Origin: Paracoccaceae bacterium | GTDB lineage: Bacteria; Pseudomonadota; Alphaproteobacteria; Rhodobacterales; Rhodobacteraceae | DNA length: 64,000 nt | Assembly (NCBI GenBank): GCA_014872875.1 | Contig: WKFI01000019.1 | Location: 248,001-312,000, forward strand | Direction: 5' to 3' | Shown: one piece after another, positions 45,953 to 54,964 of the stretch | Layout: each line of letters opens with the position of its first letter | How positions within the stretch are numbered: the stretch's first letter is position 1 | Notes under the pieces: generated by a model | Database searches by the model: none | The model's input: the letters and a program-made list of their open reading frames with translations, nothing else | What the model was told of the DNA's origin: nothing | Made by a program: the position numbers and the translations under genes

Positions 45953-45977
45953 ACAGGCGGGCTTGAGGCCCGCCTGT
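45953..45977. terminator. Bidirectional stem-loop between cysK and clpB
   Basis: ACAGGCGGGC (45953-45962) and GCCCGCCTGT (45968-45977) are exact inverted copies, loop of five. Followed by CTTACTTC on + and preceded by AAA runs, giving T-rich tail TGTTTTGTGTTTGG on -. Suits both converging genes. Confidence 0.75.
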
Positions 45978-46007
45978 CTTACTTCAACTGATCGGTTCTG
46001 CCGTCAA

Positions 46008-48626
46008 TCAATGCACGACAGCATCATCCGGTCTGGGCCGATCTGACGTGCCCAAACGATCACCTATGATCAGGCCTTCAGCCCCGGCCGAGACCGGCAC
46101 AGTGGTGCCGTCCTTCACGTCGCCGGCCAGCAGCAATTCTGCCAGAGGGTTCTGAAGTGCACGTTGGATCACCCGCTTCAAAGGCCGTGCACCAAACACC
46201 GGGTCATAGCCTTCATCCGCCAGCCATTTCTGCGCAGCATCGTCCAGTTCGATCTGGATCTTGCGCCCAGCAAGGCGCTTTTTCAGGCGGGCCAACTGGA
46301 TTTCGACGATGCCGTCCATGTCTTCGCGTGCAAGACGGTCGAAGATGATGGTTTCATCCAGACGGTTCAGGAATTCAGGGCGGAAATGAGCCCGCACCGC
46401 ATCCATCACATCGCGTCGCGCATCGCTGGCATCCGCACCTTCCGGCAACTGACTCAGCGCCTGGGCACCGAGGTTCGAGGTCAGAACGATCAACGTCTGC
46501 TTGAAGTCCACGGTCCGACCCTGACCATCAGTCAGCACGCCGTCATCCAGAACCTGCAACAGCACGTTGAACACATCCGGATGTGCCTTTTCGACCTCGT
46601 CGAACAGGACAACCTGATAAGGACGGCGCCGCACGGCTTCGGTCAGAACTCCGCCTTCGTCATAACCGACATAACCCGGAGGTGCGCCGATCAAACGGGC
46701 GACGGCGTGTTTCTCCATGAACTCGGACATGTCGATGCGGACCATCGCGTTGTCATCATCGAACAGGAAATCGGCCACGGCCTTGGTCAGCTCGGTCTTG
46801 CCCACACCGGTCGGCCCAAGGAACAGGAAGCTGCCCAGCGGACGTCCTTCGTCGTTCAGCCCGGCGCGTGCACGGCGCACAGCGTTGGAAACCGCGGTAA
46901 CCGCAGCGTTCTGGCCGATGACACGGCGATGAAGATCGTCCTCCATCCGCAGCAGTTTTTCCCGTTCGCCTTCCAGCATCTTGGACGTCGGGATACCAGT
47001 CCAGCGTTCAACCACGGCGGCGATCTGTTCGGGGCGCACGGCCTCTTCGACCATCATGCCGTTGTCTTCGCGGGTCTCGGCCTCGGCCAGCTTTTTCTCC
47101 AGATCGGGAATGACGCCATAGGACAGTTCACCTGCCTTGGCGAGATTGCCTTCGCGTTTCGCGATTTCCAGGTCAGCACGCGCCTTGTCCAACTGTTCTT
47201 TCAGGTCTCGGGCGCCAGCCAGCTTGTCGCGTTCAGCCTGCCATTGAGCTGTCATCTGGGCGGACTTTTCCTGCAAATCGGCCAGATCTTTCTGAAGGGT
47301 CTCCAGCCGATCCTTGGAGGCCGCGTCATCTTCCAGCTTCAGCGCCTCTTCTTCGATCTGCATCTGCAGAATCTGACGATCCAACGCATCCAGCTCTTCT
47401 GGTTTGCTGTCTACCTCCATCCGCAGCCGGGATCCGGCTTCGTCCACCAGGTCGATGGCCTTGTCCGGCAGGAACCGATCGGTGATATAGCGATGCGACA
47501 GGGTCGCGGCCGAGACCAGCGCCGAGTCCGAAATCCGCACACCATGATGCAGTTCGTATTTTTCCTTGATGCCGCGCAGGATCGAAATCGTGTCTTCGAC
47601 CGTGGGTTCCGTGATCATCACCGGCTGGAACCGGCGGGCCAGGGCCGCGTCTTTTTCCACGTATTTGCGGTATTCATCCAGCGTGGTCGCGCCGATACAG
47701 TGCAATTCACCCCGCGCCAGCGCCGGTTTGATCAGGTTTGCCGCATCCATCGCGCCGTCGGTTTTACCTGCACCAACCAGAGTGTGCATTTCGTCAATGA
47801 ACAGGATGATTTCACCTGCCGCCTCGGTCACTTCGGTCAGCACGGCTTTCAGACGTTCTTCAAATTCACCGCGGTACTTCGCACCTGCAATCAGTGCGCC
47901 CATGTCCAGCGCCAAGAGTTTCTTGTCTCGCAGAGATTCCGGCACGTCACCATTCACGATGCGCAAGGACATTCCTTCGGCGATAGCGGTTTTACCGACG
48001 CCGGGTTCCCCGATCAGAACCGGATTGTTCTTGGTCCGACGCGACAGCACCTGCATTGCACGGCGAATTTCGTCGTCGCGGCCGATGATTGGGTCGATCT
48101 TGCCTTCGCGTGCCGCCTCGGTCAGGTCGCGGGCATATTTCTTCAGCGCGTCATAGCCTTCTTCGGCCGACGCGGTGTCAGCGGTGCGACCTTTGCGGAT
48201 GTCATTGATCGCTTCATTCAGTTTCTGAGCGGTTACAGCACCGGCATCCAGAGCGTCTTTCGCCTTGGATTTGACCATGCACAAAGCCATCAGCACGCGC
48301 TCAACAGGAACAAAGCTGTCGCCCGCCTTTTCTGCGATCTTCTGAGCTTCGTCCAAAAGCTTGGCGGTCTGGCTGTCCAGATAAATCTGGCTTGAATCGC
48401 CGCTGACCTTGGGCTGTTTCGACAGCGCGTTATCCAGCGCTTCAACCACGCGCGACGGATTGCCCCCGGCGCGGGTTATCAGATTGCTTGCCAGCCCCTG
48501 ATCGTCGTCCATCAATGCTTTGAGAATATGTTCGGGAACCAGTCGCTGATGTCCTTCACGCAGCGCAATGGTCTGAGCTGCCTGCACGAAACCACGTGCC
48601 CGCTCGGTGAACTTGTTCAAGTCCAT
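46008..48626 (-). CDS. clpB: ATP-dependent disaggregase ClpB
   Basis: Hsp100 disaggregase, 872 residues, full length. N-domain from [15 protein letters not shown]; first AAA domain Walker [14 protein letters not shown] and Walker [10 protein letters not shown]; long middle coiled coil (about 410-520, [18 protein letters not shown] onward); second AAA domain Walker [14 protein letters not shown] and Walker [15 protein letters not shown]; no IGF/ClpP loop. Rescues aggregated proteins with DnaK. Start at 48626 follows AAGGAGAG; a frame extension to 48680 is not supported. Heat-shock sigma site not convincingly seen in the 224-base upstream gap. Confidence 0.97.
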   Translation of the reverse strand: MDLNKFTERARGFVQAAQTIALREGHQRLVPEHILKALMDDDQGLASNLITRAGGNPSRVVEALDNALSKQPKVSGDSSQIYLDSQTAKLLDEAQKIAEKAGDSFVPVERVLMALCMVKSKAKDALDAGAVTAQKLNEAINDIRKGRTADTASAEEGYDALKKYARDLTEAAREGKIDPIIGRDDEIRRAMQVLSRRTKNNPVLIGEPGVGKTAIAEGMSLRIVNGDVPESLRDKKLLALDMGALIAGAKYRGEFEERLKAVLTEVTEAAGEIILFIDEMHTLVGAGKTDGAMDAANLIKPALARGELHCIGATTLDEYRKYVEKDAALARRFQPVMITEPTVEDTISILRGIKEKYELHHGVRISDSALVSAATLSHRYITDRFLPDKAIDLVDEAGSRLRMEVDSKPEELDALDRQILQMQIEEEALKLEDDAASKDRLETLQKDLADLQEKSAQMTAQWQAERDKLAGARDLKEQLDKARADLEIAKREGNLAKAGELSYGVIPDLEKKLAEAETREDNGMMVEEAVRPEQIAAVVERWTGIPTSKMLEGEREKLLRMEDDLHRRVIGQNAAVTAVSNAVRRARAGLNDEGRPLGSFLFLGPTGVGKTELTKAVADFLFDDDNAMVRIDMSEFMEKHAVARLIGAPPGYVGYDEGGVLTEAVRRRPYQVVLFDEVEKAHPDVFNVLLQVLDDGVLTDGQGRTVDFKQTLIVLTSNLGAQALSQLPEGADASDARRDVMDAVRAHFRPEFLNRLDETIIFDRLAREDMDGIVEIQLARLKKRLAGRKIQIELDDAAQKWLADEGYDPVFGARPLKRVIQRALQNPLAELLLAGDVKDGTTVPVSAGAEGLIIGDRLGTSDRPRPDDAVVH

Positions 48627-48850
48627 CTGTCTCTCCTTTTCCAAGCGCCCGAGGGTGGTTTGGCGCCCGCTTGGCGGCACGCCCCGAGTTCGGGCCTCGC
48701 ATTCAATCTGGTGAATGCAGGGACCTGCTTCAAGACCTTGTGTCCGATAATTTCAAGCAAAATTTTCCGTCCCGGGAATTCCCTGCCTCGGTCACATTTT
48801 GGCGCCAATCCGAGTCCACGCTTGCAGAAAATAGTGAGTGGAGAGCAGAC

Positions 48851-49114
48851 GTGGTAATTACAGACATTGAGATTTCGCACTATGCCTATGACAGCCATCG
48901 CGCTCGTCACACGGCCAGCGTCGAGATGAAGCTGAAAGATCGGGTGGTGCAGTTGTTCTGCCAACTTGAACTGCCCGAAAATGCGTCCCCCTCAAATCGC
49001 GCTGCGGAGTTTGTCCGCGATGCGATTCGACAGTTGCGGCGCATGCCAGAATACCGTTCCGGCGCCGAAGAGCTTCGCTTTGCAGACCACCTTCTTCGAA
49101 CACGCGCAGCCTGA
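48851..49114 (+). CDS. Small hypothetical protein
   Basis: An 87-residue protein I do not recognise. GTG start at 48851 chosen with GGAGAG close upstream; the open frame extends to 48671 but overlaps the clpB leader region and looks non-coding. It begins VVITDIEISHYAYDSHRARHTA, is a mix of strands (HTASVEMKLKDRVVQLFCQLEL) then a basic helix (EFVRDAIRQLRRMPEY) and ends LLRTRAA. No signal or membrane span. Divergent from clpB by 224 bases and closed by a strong terminator, both arguing that it is a real expressed gene. Confidence 0.6.
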   Translation: MVITDIEISHYAYDSHRARHTASVEMKLKDRVVQLFCQLELPENASPSNRAAEFVRDAIRQLRRMPEYRSGAEELRFADHLLRTRAA

Positions 49115-49140
49115 TCAGCTAAAAATAGGGCACTGACCCC

Positions 49141-49169
49141 AACTGCGCCCTCGCAGGGCGCAGTTTTTC
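49141..49169 (+). terminator. Rho-independent terminator
   Basis: AACTGCGCCC (49141-49150) pairs exactly with GGGCGCAGTT (49156-49165), five-base loop, then TTTCGTTTTTCC. A textbook intrinsic terminator 26 bases after the small hypothetical gene. Confidence 0.85.
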
Positions 49170-49255
49170 GTTTTTCCGGAAGAACCAGCCCCTTTTCCCT
49201 CAGACCGTTGACGGGTACACAGCCCAAACCCCATGGAACGCCGGAGACCGCACAT

Positions 49256-49975
49256 ATGTCCGATGATCGCCTGATTGTTGCCCTTGATGTCCCTAACGCA
49301 ATTGCAGGGCTGGATCTGGCCGCCAAACTGGGCGACGCGGTGTCGTTCTACAAGATCGGACTGGGTATGCTCACCGGAGGCGGTCTGGCGCTGGCCAATG
49401 AGCTGAAACAGGATCACGGCAAGCGCATTTTTCTGGACATGAAACTGTTCGACATCGGCGCCACCGTGGAAAGCGCCGTTCGCGGTCTGGCCCAGTTCGA
49501 TCTGGATTTCCTGACCGTCCATGGCGACCCTCATGTGGTCAAAGCCGCCAAGGAAGGCGCAGCAGGCAAGGATCTCAAGATCTTGGCCGTGACCATCCTG
49601 ACCTCGTTGGACCGGCAGGATCTGGACAATTCGCTGATCAAACCTGGCGAGATCCGGGATCTCGTGCAGGAACGCGCCGGTCGTGCGTTTGAAGCCGGGG
49701 CCGACGGAGTCATCGCCAGCCCGCAAGAAGCTGCCCTGATCCGCGCCGTGCCCGAGGCCAATGACCGGTTGATTGTTACCCCAGGTGTCCGACCTGCAGG
49801 GGCTGATCTTGGCGACCAGAAACGTGTTGCAACACCTGCCAATGCCATTGCCGATGGCGCAGACCATATTGTGGTCGGTCGCCCGGTCTGGCAGGCCGAA
49901 GATCCACGTGCTGCCGCCCAGGCCATTCTGGCGGAACTCCAAAGCCCTCAGGCCCAGAAACCAAACAGGTCCTGA
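49256..49975 (+). CDS. pyrF: Orotidine 5'-phosphate decarboxylase
   Basis: Last enzyme of UMP synthesis, 239 residues. Catalytic array Asp61-x-Lys63-x-x-Asp66 in FLDMKLFDIGATV; N-terminal LIVALDVPNA and phosphate loop VTPGVRPAG, GRPVWQAEDPRAAA. Start at 49256 gives the usual MSDDRLIVALDV opening; an extension to 49208 is not in the family. Single gene; 250 bases of unremarkable sequence follow. Confidence 0.95.
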   Translation: MSDDRLIVALDVPNAIAGLDLAAKLGDAVSFYKIGLGMLTGGGLALANELKQDHGKRIFLDMKLFDIGATVESAVRGLAQFDLDFLTVHGDPHVVKAAKEGAAGKDLKILAVTILTSLDRQDLDNSLIKPGEIRDLVQERAGRAFEAGADGVIASPQEAALIRAVPEANDRLIVTPGVRPAGADLGDQKRVATPANAIADGADHIVVGRPVWQAEDPRAAAQAILAELQSPQAQKPNRS

Positions 49976-50226
49976 CCGTTGGTCTACTCGCCGCGCCCCG
50001 AAGCGTGAGCATTGAATTCGCGGACCTGAAACCCGCCGTGACACGCGCCGCGGGCATTCACGCCCGAACATCGATAAAGCGAAGACCGCCCAATTTAGCC
50101 AGCACGTTGTGCGGTTTCTGAGACACGCTTATCGCTGACCCTCCAGTCATTTTTAGACAGGAGTTGACCAATTTTTGTCAAATTTTCTATGTATTAAGAA
50201 AAAATGAGCAGAAATTGAGGGCAGGC

Positions 50227-51078
50227 ATGAAGACAGCAGTGCTGACCATGGTCTACCGTGACCATTGGTTTCTCAAACAATGGTTGGCGTATTACGGGCC
50301 ACGCGTTGGCCGGAAACATCTCTACGTCGTTTCCCATGGCGATGAACCCGAGATTCGCCAGATCGCCGCCGGATGCAACATCATACCTTTTGAACGGAAT
50401 ACGTTGGAGAACTTCGACCAACGCCGCTGGGCGTTTCTGAATCGCGTTCAGGCGGACCTGCACCAGATTTATGACTGTGTCATTACTGGCGACGTGGATG
50501 AGCTGATCCTGCACGAAGATGTGGATGCCTCGCTGATCGAGGTCTTGGAACAATTCCGGGATCATCACGTTGCCTTTGCCGCCGGGTTCGATCTGGTCGA
50601 AGATCCAAGGATCGACCACGAGTTCGACGACCGTCAGGCACTGCTGAGCCAGCGAAAGCTGGGTTTCTGGTCAGCTGGCTACTCCAAACCGCTGGTGTCG
50701 TACAAACCTGTGACCTACATTCCCGGCGCTCACCGCATTCGCGGGGCCAACTATTTCCTGGCGCCCGGCCTCCTGATGGCGCATCTGAAATATGCCGACA
50801 GCCGCCAGTCAAATGAGCGCATCCAGATCCGTGATTTCATCTTGGAAGAGGGGGGGCATACCATGAAGTGGAATAACCCCTGGCGGAAGCAGAAATTCGA
50901 CGGTGATCCACGCAAAACCCAAGCCTTCCTAGAAGAACCCAAAGCATTCGAAGAAAGCTACGATTACTTCACCGCACAGATCAGCGAACCCAAGGTCGGA
51001 CGCGGACGGGGTATTGGTGCTCCGAAAGTCAGAGAAATCATTCCGTTTCACCTGCCGGACCGGTTCGAGCGGGTTTGA
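50227..51078 (+). CDS. Glycosyltransferase family 2/92-like protein
   Basis: A 283-residue putative glycosyltransferase. MKTAVLTMVYRDHWFLKQWLAYYGP is the opening strand-helix of the GT-A fold (DUF-type family 2/92), and ITGDVDELIL holds the metal-binding DxD-like motif. Middle: FDLVEDPRI, SYKPVTYIPGAHRI; end is basic and Pro-rich. GAGGGCAGG lies before the ATG at 50227. No membrane span, so cytoplasmic face. No other polysaccharide gene is adjacent. Sugar and acceptor unknown. An inverted repeat TTGAC/GTCAA (50164-50181) lies in the AT-rich upstream region. Confidence 0.72.
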   Translation: MKTAVLTMVYRDHWFLKQWLAYYGPRVGRKHLYVVSHGDEPEIRQIAAGCNIIPFERNTLENFDQRRWAFLNRVQADLHQIYDCVITGDVDELILHEDVDASLIEVLEQFRDHHVAFAAGFDLVEDPRIDHEFDDRQALLSQRKLGFWSAGYSKPLVSYKPVTYIPGAHRIRGANYFLAPGLLMAHLKYADSRQSNERIQIRDFILEEGGHTMKWNNPWRKQKFDGDPRKTQAFLEEPKAFEESYDYFTAQISEPKVGRGRGIGAPKVREIIPFHLPDRFERV

Positions 51079-51284
51079 TCCATCAAAACGGCTGAACGTG
51101 AGGCTGCTGGGCAGCGCGAATGCGCATGCCCACTGCCAACTTCAAACGACCAAACTGACACATTAGCTTGGACGGCATCCTGTGCTGCTAAAAGCACATT
51201 TGCGATGTCCTTATCATTACAAAGGCATTCTCGACTTTGATTATGTAAAGAAATGGGTGACGCTGGGGAAGATACACTCCCCGA

Positions 51285-51339
51285 ACGAACCAACTCTTCC
51301 TGAGGTTCGTCACTTCCCCCCGCGCTCAGCAGCGGGGGG
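51285..51339. other. Two stem-loops in the 268-base convergent gap
   Basis: ACGAACC (51285-51291) with GGTTCGT (51304-51310), and CCCCCCGC (51316-51323) with GCGGGGGG (51332-51339). They lie between the glycosyltransferase and NUDIX stops. The second ends eight bases before the NUDIX stop and could act as a terminator, though no T tract is present. The rest of 51079-51284 is lower in GC and holds no ORF I can support. Confidence 0.4.
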
Positions 51340-51346
51340 CTATTTG

Positions 51347-51793
51347 TTACCCCTGCCGCTTCCGCCGATCGAAATGGACCAACCCAGGCCCATCCGGTGC
51401 CAGATAGGTCTGCAACTGCTCGGCGAAATGCGGCACCGCCAAGGGGTGCTCGACATATTCACGCGGTGCCATCAAACGCCAGCCCTGTCCCTCACTTCCA
51501 AATTTGATATCCGCAGCAATTCCCGCTGGTTGATGGGATGTAAAAAACCACACCGCGCCGCGACGGGGTCGCAGATAAGAGGTCGACCAGATCAAATCCC
51601 TGGGGGTCAGCACAAGCCCAGTTTCTTCGCGCGTTTCACGCAACACGCAGTCTTCCGGACTCTCCTGCCCTTCCCGACCACCTCCGGGCAAATCCCAATG
51701 ATCAGGGTAGGGAATGTCGGGCTTGTCGTCCCGCCGAATGACCAGTAGGTCATCGCCCAGAAACAACGCCAGTTTCGCACCGGAAAATTCCAT
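51347..51793 (-). CDS. NUDIX hydrolase
   Basis: A 148-residue NUDIX protein with an intact box: GGREGQESPEDCVLRETREETG (Gly, Glu, then RETREETGL). It cleaves nucleoside diphosphates linked to another group; substrate unspecified. Short family member without extra domains. Divergent from dinB with 101 bases between starts, so the two may share a control region, but no SOS box was found there. Confidence 0.9.
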   Translation of the reverse strand: MEFSGAKLALFLGDDLLVIRRDDKPDIPYPDHWDLPGGGREGQESPEDCVLRETREETGLVLTPRDLIWSTSYLRPRRGAVWFFTSHQPAGIAADIKFGSEGQGWRLMAPREYVEHPLAVPHFAEQLQTYLAPDGPGLVHFDRRKRQG

Positions 51794-51894
51794 CTTCTGT
51801 CACCTTCCTATAGGATGCGGTTACGCCATGCATCTCTGCCACATCAACGTGTCGGAGTTGTGTAGACCAAGCCTGTCTTGCGGACATTCTGCCC

Positions 51895-53148
51895 ATGCCT
51901 GCCTTCTGCCGTGACTGCCTGACGATCCAAGCGAATCAACCCCGCTGCACCAATTGCGGCAGCCCTCGGATGAAGGCCCATGACGAATTATTCGACCTGT
52001 CTGTAGCACATATGGACTGTGACGCCTTCTATGCAAGTGTCGAAAAACGGGACAACCCAGAGCTTGCCGCCAAACCAGTCATTATCGGCGGTGGCAAACG
52101 CGGCGTAGTCTCAACGGCATGCTATGTCGCGCGCATCCGCGGCGTGAGGTCTGCCATGCCGATGTTTCAGGCGCTGAAACTGTGCCCGGACGCAGTCGTC
52201 ATCAAACCGCGCATGTCGGCCTATGCCGAAGTCAGTCGCCAGATCCGCGCCATGATGGAAGAACTGACACCGGCAATCGAACCTCTGTCGTTGGACGAAG
52301 CCTTCATGGACTTGAGTGGCACCAGAAAACTGCATGGGGCCCCTCCTGCCGTCATGCTGGCACGCCTGGTCAAACGCATGAAAGACGAACTGGGCGTCAC
52401 CGGCTCGATCGGGCTCAGCCATAACAAATTTCTTGCCAAAGTGGCCTCGGACCTGGACAAACCGCGCGGGTTTTCAGTGATCGGCAAAGCCGAGACCGCA
52501 GATTTCCTGTTCGACAAACCGGTGCGCTTGATCTGGGGCATTGGTCCCGCGGCACAAGAGTCTCTGGATCGTGCCGGGATCCGGACGTTCTCGGACCTGC
52601 TACGCTGGGATCGGCGGGATCTGGGGGCACGGTTCGGGCAGATGGGCGACCGGTTGTGGCACCTTGCTCGCGGCGAGGACCGTCGCCGCGTTTCTGCCAA
52701 TAGTCCGATGAAGTCCATCTCAAACGAAACCACCTTCTTCGAAGACACCGGAAATGCGGACATTCTGGACGGACATCTGTGGCGGATGGCAGAAAAAGTC
52801 GCCGACAGGGCAAAGGCAAAGTCCTTGGCCGGACGTGTGGTAACGCTGAAACTCAAACGTGCAAATCACGCGACTCTCACCCGGCGACAGTCACTTCGCG
52901 ACGCAACCCAGATGGCAGACACAATCTATCGCGTCGCGCGTGCACTAATGGATCAGCTAGGCGATCAGGGGCCTTATCGCTTACTGGGCTGCGGGATTTC
53001 CGACCTGGTACCGGAAGCCCAGGCCGATCTGTCCGGGGACCTGCTGGATCCTGGCGCACAACAGAGGGCCAAGGCAGAACGCGCAACGGATGCGATTCGC
53101 GAAAAGTTCGGGAGTGATGCGATCTTGAAAGGCCGAGCCCTGCGCTGA
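51895..53148 (+). CDS. dinB: DNA polymerase IV with N-terminal zinc ribbon
   Basis: Y-family translesion polymerase, 417 residues. Metal-binding Asp41 in AHMDCDAFYASVE, steric-gate region after it, catalytic SLDEAFMDLSG, HhH region IWGIGPAAQESLDRAG, then the little-finger domain. The first 25 residues hold Cys5, Cys8, Cys18 and Cys21 (CRDC, CTNC), a zinc-ribbon-like extension absent from Escherichia coli DinB but seen in some alphaproteobacterial homologues. Its effect is unknown. The C-terminus lacks an obvious QxxLxLF-type clamp motif. Copies past damaged bases. Confidence 0.93.
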   Translation: MPAFCRDCLTIQANQPRCTNCGSPRMKAHDELFDLSVAHMDCDAFYASVEKRDNPELAAKPVIIGGGKRGVVSTACYVARIRGVRSAMPMFQALKLCPDAVVIKPRMSAYAEVSRQIRAMMEELTPAIEPLSLDEAFMDLSGTRKLHGAPPAVMLARLVKRMKDELGVTGSIGLSHNKFLAKVASDLDKPRGFSVIGKAETADFLFDKPVRLIWGIGPAAQESLDRAGIRTFSDLLRWDRRDLGARFGQMGDRLWHLARGEDRRRVSANSPMKSISNETTFFEDTGNADILDGHLWRMAEKVADRAKAKSLAGRVVTLKLKRANHATLTRRQSLRDATQMADTIYRVARALMDQLGDQGPYRLLGCGISDLVPEAQADLSGDLLDPGAQQRAKAERATDAIREKFGSDAILKGRALR

Positions 53149-53194
53149 ACCAAACCGGGCTAAAAAACAGACTGTCGAGCTTGGCTATGCCTTC

Positions 53195-54052
53195 TCATTC
53201 GGCGGCGCAGGGCAATTGACCACATCCGATCTCTGAAATCTCGCGAATGACGTCTCGCAACAGTATTCGCAGCGGATCGAAATTGGCATTCGGCTCGATC
53301 CGGCGTTCATCCATGTACAACGCCCTGTCTATCTCAACTTGGATAGCATGCTGATGGCGCGACGGGCGCCCATAGGCCTGAGTGATATAGGCACCGGCAA
53401 ACGGCGAATTCCGCCCCACGACCAGCCCGGCTGCAGCAAAGGCTGCCTCGATCCGATCCACCACATCAGAAGACGCTGATGCGCCGAACCTGTCCCCAAG
53501 AACCACTTCGGGTTTGCGCCCGCGCGAGACGAAATTTTCGATCGCTTCGTGCGGCATAGAATGACAGTCAACCAAAATTGCCTTCCCAAACGTGTTGCCG
53601 GCTTGGGTCAACAAACGTTGCAGCGCAGAATGGTACGGGTACCAATAGTCGGACAAGCGGGTCTCGGCCTCGTTCAAGCTCAGTTTTCCGCGATAGATGG
53701 CCCGTCCATTGGAAACCACACGGGGAATCACGCCCAACCCCGATGCGACTCGCGGGTTCTGCCCCTGCTTGCGCACCCCTTCGATCACGGCCGGATCAAG
53801 TTCATCGGGGGAGCGGTTGAGATCCACATAGGCCCTCGGCATCCGTGCGCTCAAGAAAGGAGAGCCGAATTCAGGTACCACATCGAATAGCCTGTCAACG
53901 AAAGCATCTTCGGAAGACCGCAGGGCGTGACTGTCCAGAATCGTCTTGTTTACAAGGGAATTCGGATAATCTGCACCGCTGTGAGGCGAAGCGAACACCA
54001 CGGCCGAAGTCAATTCAGCGGGCATGAACAGGTCGTAGGCGGCGTTTGACAT
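53195..54052 (-). CDS. N-formylglutamate amidohydrolase family protein
   Basis: A 285-residue metallohydrolase of the HutG/N-formylglutamate deformylase family: VVFASPHSGADYPNSL, ARMPRAYVDLNRSPDELD, LVDCHSMPHEA. His and Asp residues of the metal site are in these blocks. Start at 54052 follows GAGGAGTC; ATG one codon earlier also possible, while the frame to 54121 is not supported. Members act on N-formyl-L-glutamate in histidine degradation, but no hut genes are near, so substrate is uncertain. Converges with dinB. Confidence 0.85.
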   Translation of the reverse strand: MSNAAYDLFMPAELTSAVVFASPHSGADYPNSLVNKTILDSHALRSSEDAFVDRLFDVVPEFGSPFLSARMPRAYVDLNRSPDELDPAVIEGVRKQGQNPRVASGLGVIPRVVSNGRAIYRGKLSLNEAETRLSDYWYPYHSALQRLLTQAGNTFGKAILVDCHSMPHEAIENFVSRGRKPEVVLGDRFGASASSDVVDRIEAAFAAAGLVVGRNSPFAGAYITQAYGRPSRHQHAIQVEIDRALYMDERRIEPNANFDPLRILLRDVIREISEIGCGQLPCAAE

Positions 54053-54201
54053 CATGACTCCTCGTGCTTTGAACATAGACCGGAAATAAGTTCTTCCAAA
54101 AGGCCTTGAACACCGCGTCACAACAATTTATAGACCCCTTCACCGGCGCGGATTTCCGCGCCCCTTTTGATTAAAGGGACGCAGCCGACGCTGGTATTCA
54201 T

Positions 54202-54276
<75 letters not shown>

Positions 54277-54366
54277 TGAATTCACTGTCGTGACCTAGTC
54301 GCGGCACCCGCTAACCCAGGCGCTGGCCACCGCTAGAATTGGCGCCGCAGGAACTGGAGAAAGACC

Positions 54367-54492
54367 ATGAAGGTCAAGAACTCGCTCCGCTCGCTGAAGA
54401 ACCGGCACCGTGACTGCCGGATCGTGCGTCGCAAAGGACGCGTCTATGTGATCAACAAGACGCAGCGCAAGTTCAAAGCTCGTCAGGGCTGA
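54367..54492 (+). CDS. rpmJ: 50S ribosomal protein L36
   Basis: A 41-residue protein, [40 protein letters not shown]. This is the L36 type that lacks three of the four zinc Cys (only Cys17 here), as in most alphaproteobacteria. GGAGAAAG precedes the ATG. Too short for routine ORF cut-offs. Follows tRNA-Val by 90 bases and is closed by an intrinsic terminator. Confidence 0.95.
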   Translation: MKVKNSLRSLKNRHRDCRIVRRKGRVYVINKTQRKFKARQG

Positions 54493-54514
54493 ACTGAGCC
54501 GCATATCGGTTTTG

Positions 54515-54544
54515 AAAACCGCGCCTTCGGGTGCGGTTTTTTGT
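54515..54544 (+). terminator. Rho-independent terminator of rpmJ
   Basis: AAAACCGCGCC (54515-54525) pairs with GGTGCGGTTTT (54530-54540) around a TTCG tetraloop, one G-U pair, followed by TTGTTTTG. 22 bases after the rpmJ stop. Confidence 0.85.
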
Positions 54545-54638
54545 TTTGCGAACCTAGCCAATTCGGATCTTATTCATACGCCCGTCATTTGCGGCCGGGG
54601 CTACCGAATGGTGTACGCTGCTCAAATGCCTTTGAGGC

Positions 54639-54887
54639 ATGAGAAGCATCACATCAAGCACCCAAGAAACATCCTCCAGACGCGTCTTCACCTGCGGTCT
54701 GCATTCCCGGCAGAGGAGGCCCGAGAGACTGATCCCGGACAACGAGGTCAACACCCTGTTATCGGGTTTGGTGCCAATCTTCGTCGCATTGATTCTGTTC
54801 TGCGGGGTTTTGACCATGAAACGCGCCAACGTTTCACCGACACCGGCAAAGGAGCACCGACCACGCGTCAACGTCGGAATTGCTTGA
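54639..54887 (+). CDS. Possible small membrane protein
   Basis: An 82-residue ORF, doubtful. Residues about 39-61 form one clear hydrophobic span (LLSGLVPIFVALILFCGVL), flanked by Arg-rich ends. Upstream GAGG is only one base from the ATG, so initiation would be poor. The codons of the second half favour G/C at third positions like neighbouring genes. No family recognised. Could be chance. Confidence 0.25.
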   Translation: MRSITSSTQETSSRRVFTCGLHSRQRRPERLIPDNEVNTLLSGLVPIFVALILFCGVLTMKRANVSPTPAKEHRPRVNVGIA

Positions 54888-54908
54888 ATTTCCGCGAAAT
54901 TCGTTTAA

Positions 54909-54925
54909 TTGACAAAATCAGTCGA
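54909..54925. promoter_or_regulatory. Candidate iron-Rhodo-box
   Basis: TTGA (54909-54912), nine bases, TCGA (54922-54925). The known iron-Rhodo-box (RirA site) of Rhizobiales and Rhodobacterales is near TTGA-N9-TCAA, so this differs by one base. It lies 40-56 bases before the ATG of an iron-binding protein gene, where repression would be expected. Confidence 0.4.
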
Positions 54926-54964
54926 GTTAAACTCCCGTGCGATAGTAAATCAAAGGAAACTATC

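Larger units (their letters stand above)
54545..54964. other. 420-base gap between rpmJ and the iron-binding protein gene
   Basis: No certain gene. It contains one possible small membrane-protein ORF (54639-54887), a TTGA-N9-TCGA element at 54909-54925 and the promoter of the iron-binding protein gene. The first 90 bases show nothing. Confidence 0.6.

Noticed and set aside
46164..48395. 743-codon open frame on + opposite clpB
   Set aside because: It is antisense to a full-length ClpB with all motifs; high GC and strong codon bias leave such frames open. No family motif, no SD.
51794..51894. SOS (LexA) box before dinB
   Set aside because: No GTTC-N7-GTTC or GAAC-N7-GAAC element could be found in the gap.
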